Shown here piece after piece: positions 1-6,496 of a stretch of DNA of 6,496 bases (the stretch's first letter is position 1; each line of letters begins with the position of its first letter). Below the pieces are notes generated by a model. It was not told where the DNA came from. It saw only the letters and a list, made by a program, of their open reading frames with translations, and ran no database searches. A program made the translations under genes and the position numbers. Source of the DNA: Terriglobales bacterium (GTDB lineage: Bacteria > Acidobacteriota > Terriglobia > Terriglobales > Acidobacteriaceae); assembly GCA_015655365.1 (NCBI GenBank), contig JAATFE010000027.1, forward strand, positions 1 to 6,496. Direction: 5' to 3'.

Positions 1-2949
<2,949 letters not shown>

Positions 2950-2966
2950 GCGCTTCGAACCAGGCC

Positions 2967-3072
2967 AGGTCTTTGACCGGATGATTCTGTACCTTGGGTT
3001 CGTGCTTTCCAGGTCCCAAAATCGGGGCCTGGGGCACCCCGTGCTGGTATGAATTCATGCAGTCAAAGACCT
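2967..3072. repeat. 106-bp near-symmetric imperfect hairpin element just after secA
   Basis: Perfect 11-bp inverted ends, AGGTCTTTGAC (2967-2977) and GTCAAAGACCT (3062-3072), bound a block that folds back almost end to end. Going inward, each side has 12 nt with partial pairing, then TACC (2990-2993) with GGTA (3046-3049), GGG (2996-2998) with CCC (3038-3040), GTGC (3002-3005) with GCAC (3034-3037), and CCAGGTCCC (3009-3017) with GGGGCCTGG (3024-3032, one G-U), closing on the loop AAAATC. It begins 17 nt after the secA stop. It could be a transcribed RNA structure that stabilises or ends the secA mRNA, or a small palindromic mobile repeat. No T-tract follows on the plus strand, so it is not a classic intrinsic terminator. 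The inverted repeat itself is certain; its role is inferred. Confidence 0.6.
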
Positions 3073-3138
3073 AGTGCATTTCTCCTGATGGTGTAGAGGA
3101 AAAAACGTTCCTCAGAGGCTAACTAGAAAAATGCTCTA
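3072..3138. repeat. Second inverted repeat with inner GAGGAA/TTCCTC hairpin
   Basis: TAGTGCATTT (3072-3081) and AAATGCTCTA (3129-3138) are inverted copies matching at 9 of 10 positions. Between them lies a 6-bp perfect hairpin, GAGGAA (3096-3101) and TTCCTC (3108-3113), with loop AAAACG. The left arm begins at the last base of the 106-bp element and the right arm runs into the terminator-like hairpin, so the structures abut. There is no open reading frame with coding character here. It may be part of a composite intergenic repeat or simply a structured 3' region. The short imperfect arms make this weaker than its neighbours. Confidence 0.4.
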
Positions 3139-3181
3139 ACGCAGGAAGGGCGAGGGAATTTCCCTCGCCCTTCCTGCGTTA
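3137..3181 (-). terminator. Perfect 20-bp stem hairpin, probable terminator of the TonB_C gene
   Basis: Bases 3137-3156 and 3162-3181 are exact reverse complements (20 bp) around the 5-nt loop AATTT. The hairpin starts 16 nt after the TAA stop of the leftward TonB_C gene. On the minus strand it is followed by AGAGCATTTTTC, a T-run displaced by about 6 nt, whereas no T-run follows on the plus strand. This favours termination of leftward transcription, with the stem possibly also blocking read-through from secA. The displaced T-run makes it a slightly atypical intrinsic terminator. Confidence 0.7.
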
Positions 3182-3197
3182 TTGGAATACCCGACTG

Positions 3198-3563
3198 TTA
3201 CTGAACGCCGGCGAAATCGACTTCCACACTGACCTTTGCCGTGCCTGTGCCCGGCGCAAACTTCCACTTGCGCACAGCGTCTTCGGCGGCGGGAGCCAGG
3301 ATGCGGTTGCCAGAGACGGTCTTTGCATCGCTGACCTTGCCCTCGGCGTCCACAGTGGCCTCGATTTTGACTGCGCCGCTGATCTTCATGCGCCGGGCGA
3401 TATCCGGATAGATGGGCGCAACGCGCGACTTAACAGCGCGATCATCCGCAGCGTGGGCGGGCATTACCATTATCACGATCAGCGCCAACGCCGCTGCCTG
3501 CATCAGCTTTACTGCCACCTGCTTGACTCCGAAGGAACTCTTTTCGACTAAATTTCTGTGCAT
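3198..3563 (-). CDS. Small secreted TonB C-terminal-domain protein (copy A)
   Basis: The product is a 121-residue protein. Residues 1-38 look like a signal peptide: basic residues at 3, 8, 14 and 19, a hydrophobic core at about 20-36, and a likely cut after AHA (36-38). The rest is one TonB_C fold, with the typical YP at 52-53, ISGAVKIEATVDAEGKV (61-77), and the late block LAPAAEDAVRKWKFAPG (89-105). There is no proline-rich spacer, and if the peptide is cut there is no membrane anchor, unlike classical TonB, which stays in the inner membrane and spans the periplasm. It is therefore probably a periplasmic or surface protein with a TonB_C fold rather than a proven energy transducer; its partner is unknown. 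The start is set by AGGAGG 4 nt before ATG. It lies downstream of paralogue B in the same direction, and a hairpin terminator follows the stop. Confidence 0.88.
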   Translation of the reverse strand: MHRNLVEKSSFGVKQVAVKLMQAAALALIVIMVMPAHAADDRAVKSRVAPIYPDIARRMKISGAVKIEATVDAEGKVSDAKTVSGNRILAPAAEDAVRKWKFAPGTGTAKVSVEVDFAGVQ

Positions 3564-3609
3564 TGGCCCTCCTAGACCTCTGGAACTTCTCGTCTCGCTT
3601 ATCGGCGTC
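3564..3609 (-). promoter_or_regulatory. Leader of TonB_C copy A with strong ribosome-binding site
   Basis: Read on the minus strand, the leader contains CCGATA (3600-3605), GAAGTTC (3583-3589) and AGGAGG (3568-3573) 4 nt before the ATG at 3563. The same three blocks occur upstream of copy B at nearly the same distances from its ATG (36, 19 and 4 nt, against 37, 20 and 4 nt here). The shared spacing supports duplication of gene plus leader, or retained regulation. The ribosome-binding site is clear; any regulatory role is inferred. Confidence 0.6.
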
Positions 3610-3630
3610 TGGGAGTCTGGCGTTCAATGA

Positions 3631-3655
3631 TTTTTTAGAAATTTCTCATTAAACA
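3631..3655 (-). promoter_or_regulatory. AT-rich segment with 10-bp palindrome upstream of copy A
   Basis: In an otherwise GC-rich region this stretch is almost pure A/T and contains the perfect palindrome AGAAATTTCT (3637-3646), 74-83 nt upstream of the copy A start codon. It is the best place for a promoter or operator between the two TonB_C genes and would allow copy A to be transcribed separately from copy B. I could not find a convincing -35/-10 pair, so this is only a candidate. Confidence 0.3.
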
Positions 3656-3829
3656 GGAAAGAGCGCAGGAAACGGGGGTGAAGGGGGGAGGCAGTGGGCG
3701 CAAAGAGTCAAATTGCAGCCGAAGGGGCCTGCCCGCGCGGCTGAGCCGCTTGTTGCGATAAAACACGGAGTCACGGCAGCGTTGACGCGCCACATTCGGA
3801 CCCGAGCCGGGACCGCGTGCGTTTGAGAA

Positions 3830-4195
3830 TCAGTGAGACATCATGAAGCTGACGTCGACCTTTACCTTGGAAACGCCGGCGCCGGGCTCGAATGTCCATT
3901 TGCGCACGGAGTCCTCAGCCGCGGGCGCCAGAATGATGTTGCCGCCGACCGCCTTTGCCGCGCTCACTTTGCCGCCGGCGTCGACCGTGGCCTCGACGTA
4001 GACAACGCCCTGGATTCTCATGCGTTTCGCGACTTCCGGGTAGATGACCGCAACCTTTGTTTTGACGGCCCGGTCGTCTTCTGCCCTGGCGGGTATCGCC
4101 AAGGATACGACCAGAGCCAGCGCTGTTGCCTGCAAGATCAATAAGGCTGCGCGGCTCACTCCGAATGGATATTTTTTAATAGAGTCCCTGTACAT
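3830..4195 (-). CDS. Small secreted TonB C-terminal-domain protein (copy B)
   Basis: This 121-residue paralogue of copy A aligns without gaps at about 58% identity (hand count 70/121). It has a signal peptide (likely cut after ARA, 36-38), then EDDRAVK (39-45), the YP pair (52-53), VEATVDAGGKVSAAKAVGG (67-85) and LAPAAEDSVRKWTFEPG (89-105). The frame is open upstream to ATGs at 4222 and 4264, but I chose 4195: AGGAGG lies 4 nt upstream exactly as in copy A, and the resulting length matches copy A. The longer form would bury the signal peptide behind 23 extra residues. As in copy A, there is no proline-rich spacer and no second membrane segment, so a periplasmic role is likelier than energy transduction. 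Similarity is highest across the TonB_C core and falls off at residues 116-121. The gap to copy A is 266 bp, so co-transcription is possible but not shown. Confidence 0.87.
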   Translation of the reverse strand: MYRDSIKKYPFGVSRAALLILQATALALVVSLAIPARAEDDRAVKTKVAVIYPEVAKRMRIQGVVYVEATVDAGGKVSAAKAVGGNIILAPAAEDSVRKWTFEPGAGVSKVKVDVSFMMSH

Positions 4196-4255
4196 TAGTC
4201 CTCCTGGAACCGTGAACTTCATATGAGTTCTATCGGTTTCAGGGCGATGGGCGTC
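4196..4255 (-). promoter_or_regulatory. Leader of TonB_C copy B with strong ribosome-binding site
   Basis: On the minus strand AGGAGG (4200-4205) lies 4 nt before the ATG, GAAGTTC is at 4214-4220 and CCGATA at 4231-4236, matching the leader of copy A. GACGCC (4250-4255) also recurs in copy A, but about 14 nt nearer its gene, as if a short insertion or deletion separates the two leaders. No convincing sigma-70 promoter hexamers were found further upstream. Confidence 0.55.
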
Positions 4256-4340
4256 CAGGAGCAAATTGTGAATTCTCGATCAAATCGGAGGAAGCGCGGC
4301 GCGAGAGAAGTCGGCAAAAGCGGGCCGGTGCAACGAGGAG

Positions 4341-4461
4341 AGTGGGCAGGTTTCCGCCCGTGCTCATAAGCCCATGGATTCTGCGACCCCGCGATTCCGC
4401 TCTTGCGGAATGGTGAAATCGACGATCACGCCGACTGCGCTGCGCTCTGCTCAGAATGACA
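4341..4461 (-). repeat. Probable dispersed intergenic repeat (GTCATTCTGAG...AGAATC type)
   Basis: Read on the minus strand, the block begins TGTCATTCTGAG (4450-4461), continues with AGAGCGCAGCGCAG, and ends in CGCAGAATCCATGG (4372-4385), followed by a GC-rich tail with a short GGGC/GCCC pairing (4344-4358). Inside is a 7-bp perfect hairpin, ATTCCGC (4394-4400) and GCGGAAT (4405-4411), with loop TCTT. GTCATTCTGAGCGAAGCGAAGAATC-like repeats are familiar from acidobacterial and other genomes, where they create spurious VILSEAKN-like peptides; here the same frame reads VILSRAQRS. Only one copy is in the window, so the assignment rests on recognition rather than comparison, and the boundaries are approximate. 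Confidence 0.5.
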
Positions 4462-4488
4462 GAAAGGATGGGAGGACGAGGCTTTTGT

Positions 4489-4526
4489 GCGGATTCAGGC
4501 ACGGAGGCGTTCGTGCCTGAATCCGC
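4489..4526 (-). terminator. Perfect 15-bp stem hairpin downstream of the CYTH gene
   Basis: GCGGATTCAGGCACG (4489-4503) and its exact reverse complement (4512-4526) enclose an 8-nt loop. It lies 52 nt beyond the stop of the leftward CYTH gene, with a smaller hairpin, CCCGC/GCGGG (4558-4570), between them. The position suits a 3' end structure for that transcript. However, the minus strand continues ACAAAAGCC rather than a T-run, so it could equally be a rho-associated structure or part of the neighbouring repeat. The inverted repeat is certain; the terminator call is tentative. Confidence 0.4.
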
Positions 4527-4578
4527 TGCCGATCTCTTCAGCAATCAGCGAGTCAGCCCCGCTTCGCGGGATAGCCGG

Positions 4579-5166
4579 TTAGCGGGTTGGCTGCTCTTTT
4601 GCAACGGCGGCGAAGGTCAGGTCTTCGGCGGTAGAGTTGTGCTGCTGACGCCAGAGGTCGAAGAGGCGGCCGTAGCTCAGGGTGATGTACTGGGCCGGAA
4701 CGATGTCGAGGAGGGCAGCGGCGCGGTCGATCCACTCGGCGGAGCCTTCGAGTTCGGAGTAGTTGCCGATGGGGGTTTCGTCGACAACGCAGTGGCCTTC
4801 GCCGTCGGTCCACTCGGTGCGCCATTTCTCGTACCGGAAGGCGGTGACCAGGCCGAGAGAGAGAAAGACCGCGGCCAGGGCGTCGCCGTCGGAAACCTCG
4901 GTTTCGGTCTCGATGCGGTGCTTGTGGCGGTCCTCGCCCACGCCGGAGTCGGGGAGGCGCTTGTGGGTCACGATGCAGCGGCCGGCATAGTTGCGGATGC
5001 GCAGAATCTCGGTGCGGGCGCGCATTTGGCGGTCGGGGGTGTCGTAGAGGACGTTGCTTTCAAAGGAGCGGGGAGTGACGAGGCGGAATCCGGCAGCCTG
5101 GAGGCGGCTGGTGAAGCCGGCCACGTCGTCGACCTGGAGCTTGATTTCGGTTTCTACAGCCACCAT
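4579..5166 (-). CDS. CYTH-domain protein (triphosphatase / class IV adenylate cyclase family)
   Basis: The product is 195 residues from the ATG at 5166. The CYTH fold is a tunnel-like beta-barrel that binds triphosphate substrates through acidic residues holding metal ions and basic residues gripping phosphates. Visible hallmarks are the signature E-x-E-x-K (ETEIK, 5-9), YDTPDRQMRA (41-50), LRIR (54-57), HKRL (67-70), the acidic strand ETETEV (86-91), EKWRTEW (112-118), and VVDETPIGNYSELEG (126-140). Family members include inorganic and thiamine triphosphatases and CyaB-type class IV adenylate cyclases. Sequence alone does not decide, though the YDTPDR...LRIR pattern recalls the CyaB-like branch. 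The frame extends upstream to a GTG at 5202, but those 12 residues (PHPPPAVYSLL) precede the fold and neither start has a Shine-Dalgarno sequence. ATG at 5166 puts ETEIK at the usual distance from the N-terminus. It is divergent from the Sua5 gene. Confidence 0.85.
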   Translation of the reverse strand: MVAVETEIKLQVDDVAGFTSRLQAAGFRLVTPRSFESNVLYDTPDRQMRARTEILRIRNYAGRCIVTHKRLPDSGVGEDRHKHRIETETEVSDGDALAAVFLSLGLVTAFRYEKWRTEWTDGEGHCVVDETPIGNYSELEGSAEWIDRAAALLDIVPAQYITLSYGRLFDLWRQQHNSTAEDLTFAAVAKEQPTR

Positions 5167-5174
5167 AAGGAGTG

Positions 5175-5180
5175 AGTATA
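5175..5180 (-). promoter_or_regulatory. Candidate -10 element (TATACT) for a leaderless CYTH transcript
   Basis: On the minus strand TATACT matches the sigma-70 -10 consensus at 5 of 6 positions and ends 8 nt before the ATG at 5166. Transcription would then begin at or next to the start codon, which would explain the lack of a Shine-Dalgarno sequence. No good -35 hexamer is seen at normal spacing, so this is weak. Confidence 0.3.
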
Positions 5181-5223
5181 CGGCAGGTGGCGGGTGGGGC
5201 ACAGGAAGGGCGACAATGGAGGG

Positions 5224-6273
5224 GTGAAGACGCTACGACTGGCGGTGGATCCCGCCCATTTGGAAACGGCCGAGGCTCGGAAAGCGATTGAGCGCGGAGC
5301 GGAGATTTTGCGTGCCGGAGGACTGGTGGCTCTGCCCACCGAGACCGTGTACGGCCTGGGGGCGAACGCTCTGGATGCGACGGCGGTGGCGAGCATTTTT
5401 GCCGCCAAGCAGCGGCCGGCATGGGACCCGGTGATTGTACATATTGCCGACGAGGCCATGCTGGAAGGGCTTGTGACGGAGATTCCCGAGGCGGCGCGGA
5501 AGCTGATGGCGGCGTTTTGGCCGGGGCCGCTGACCCTGCTGCTGCCGCGGAGCAAGGCGATTCCGGATGCGGTGACGGCGGGACGGTTGCTGATGGGGGT
5601 GCGGATGCCGGCACATCCTGTGGCGCTGGAACTGATCTGGCGGGCCGGGGTTCCGGTGGCAGCGCCCAGCGCCAATACCTTTGGGCGGACCAGCCCGACG
5701 ACTGCCGCGCATGTGCTGGAGGACTTGGACGGGCGCATCGACGCCGTTTTGGATGCGGGACCGACCGAGCATGGCGTGGAATCCACGGTGCTGGACCCTT
5801 GCCAGAGCCCGATGGTGATTTACCGGCCGGGAGCGGTGACGGCTGTCCAGATTCGAGACACGGCGGGAGCGGTGGAGGTTTACCAAAGCAGCGAGAAGCT
5901 GCAAGAGACGCCGCGGGAGGCGATGCCTTCGCCCGGAGTGGGGCTGCGGCATTATGCGCCCAAGGCCCGGCTGGTGCTGGTGGACGCGCCGCTGGAGGAA
6001 CTGGGAGCGCGGCTGGCCGAGGAGGCGCAGCGCTGGCCAGGGGAACGGGTGGGGTTGATGTTGCCGGACGAGGTAACGGCGCCAGTGAAGGCTGCTGCCT
6101 TTTTTGCCTGGGGACAGTGGGCGGCTCCCAAAACGATGGCGCGGGAGCTGTATTCCGGACTGAGGGCGCTGGATGCGATGGGCTGCACCGTGATTCTGTG
6201 TCCGCTGCCGGCTGCCGGGGGGATTGGGGCAGCCATGCGGGATCGGCTGCGGAAGGCTGCCGAGCGGAGCTAG
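5224..6273 (+). CDS. sua5: Threonylcarbamoyl-AMP synthase, Sua5 type
   Basis: The enzyme makes threonylcarbamoyl-AMP from threonine, bicarbonate and ATP, the first step of the t6A modification at position 37 of ANN-decoding tRNAs; the TsaD complex then transfers the group to tRNA. The product is 349 residues from the GTG at 5224. The YrdC catalytic domain occupies about 20-205, with PTETVYGLGAN (38-48), KQRPAWDPVIVHI (62-74), FWPGPLTLLLP (98-108), PSANTFGRTSPT (148-159) and GVESTVLD (184-191). RPGAVT (201-206) and SPGVGLRHYAPKARL (236-250) mark the linker to the C-terminal Sua5 domain (about 250-349). That domain separates it from short TsaC proteins of about 190 residues. An alternative GTG at 5194 would add ten residues, GHRKGDNGG included, that resemble no family N-terminus. 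A GGAGGG abuts the 5224 start and AGGAAGGG lies 13 nt upstream, so neither start has ideal spacing. The stop is TAG at 6271. Confidence 0.95.
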   Translation: MKTLRLAVDPAHLETAEARKAIERGAEILRAGGLVALPTETVYGLGANALDATAVASIFAAKQRPAWDPVIVHIADEAMLEGLVTEIPEAARKLMAAFWPGPLTLLLPRSKAIPDAVTAGRLLMGVRMPAHPVALELIWRAGVPVAAPSANTFGRTSPTTAAHVLEDLDGRIDAVLDAGPTEHGVESTVLDPCQSPMVIYRPGAVTAVQIRDTAGAVEVYQSSEKLQETPREAMPSPGVGLRHYAPKARLVLVDAPLEELGARLAEEAQRWPGERVGLMLPDEVTAPVKAAAFFAWGQWAAPKTMARELYSGLRALDAMGCTVILCPLPAAGGIGAAMRDRLRKAAERS

Positions 6274-6496
6274 GGGGGAGCGGAGTTGGCGGAGTTAGCA
6301 AGTTAGCTTGTCGGCGTGGGGCGCGGCTGGAATGGCTTTTGTTGTTGGAGTGTTCCTAAGGAGCCTCTGCACAGCGCGCCATATTGCGGTGCGATAGGGG
6401 ATTGAATTGTCTTCCAGCTAAATCTGGAGCAAAATCGCATCCATAGGCGAGTTTATTGGTTAATCTGGCGATCTCTGGAAGCCGTTTGTTGGCCTC
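6274..6496. other. Non-coding tail, no recognisable gene
   Basis: There is no open reading frame with coding character on either strand. Directly after the Sua5 stop are short direct repeats, GCGGAGTT (6280-6287 and 6289-6296) and AGTTAGC (6293-6299 and 6301-6307). Further on, TCCAG (6413-6417) and CTGGA (6424-6428) form a 5-bp hairpin, flanked by TGCGAT (6390-6395) and ATCGCA (6434-6439), which together make a weak stem-loop. GC content falls after about 6380, as expected ahead of another gene, but no promoter can be assigned. Confidence 0.35.

Noticed and set aside
4196..4264. Upstream ATG starts (4222, 4264) for TonB_C copy B
   Set aside because: The strong ribosome-binding site lies before 4195, and only that start gives the same length and N-terminus as copy A.
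4239..4544. 101-codon minus-strand frame in the gap between the CYTH and TonB_C genes
   Set aside because: It reads through the dispersed repeat (VILSRAQRS) and the 15-bp hairpin, has no ribosome-binding site, and looks like the usual spurious peptide from such repeats.
4456..5175. Plus-strand 239-codon frame antisense to the CYTH gene
   Set aside because: The composition (G, V, A and E-rich, no motif) is that of a reverse-strand shadow, and the CYTH motifs on the opposite strand are clear.
5060..6359. Proline/serine-rich minus-strand frame (5060-6301) and plus-strand frame 5421-6359 over the Sua5 gene
   Set aside because: Both are other-frame readings of GC-rich Sua5 coding sequence, whose motifs are intact and in order.

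Overview
The window looks like a high-GC Gram-negative chromosome, most plausibly an acidobacterium (Terriglobia-like). This is inferred from the flavour of the SecA and Sua5 sequences, from small secreted TonB_C-domain proteins, and from an intergenic repeat of the GTCATTCTGAG...AGAATC kind. No rRNA or other decisive taxonomic marker is present. I see ordinary housekeeping and envelope genes with unusually hairpin-rich intergenic DNA. I see no defence island, CRISPR array, integrase or transposase, and no clear new multi-gene system.

Layout. Bases 1-2949 (+) carry nearly all of secA, the Sec translocase motor; the reading frame is open through the left edge, so its first 20 or so codons lie outside. 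Bases 2950-3197 separate secA from a convergent gene pair and are tiled by three abutting inverted repeats: a 106-bp near-symmetric hairpin, an imperfect repeat of about 67 bp, and a perfect 20-bp-stem terminator-like hairpin. Bases 3198-3563 and 3830-4195 (both -) are two paralogous 121-residue proteins, each with a signal peptide followed directly by a TonB C-terminal domain. They are about 58% identical without gaps, and their leader sequences and ribosome-binding sites are also partly conserved, which points to a local duplication.

Bases 4196-4578 contain no gene. They hold the leader of the upstream TonB_C gene, a probable dispersed repeat (about 4341-4461) and a 15-bp perfect hairpin (4489-4526). 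Bases 4579-5166 (-) encode a CYTH-domain protein (triphosphatase or class IV adenylate cyclase family). It is divergent from a Sua5-type threonylcarbamoyl-AMP synthase (5224-6273, +), with only 57 bp between the two starts. Bases 6274-6496 show no convincing gene.

Functional links. SecA would export the two TonB_C proteins, as it does most secreted proteins, but nothing suggests a dedicated pathway. Sua5 (tRNA t6A synthesis) and the CYTH protein may share a divergent promoter region; their close pairing does not by itself show a common process.
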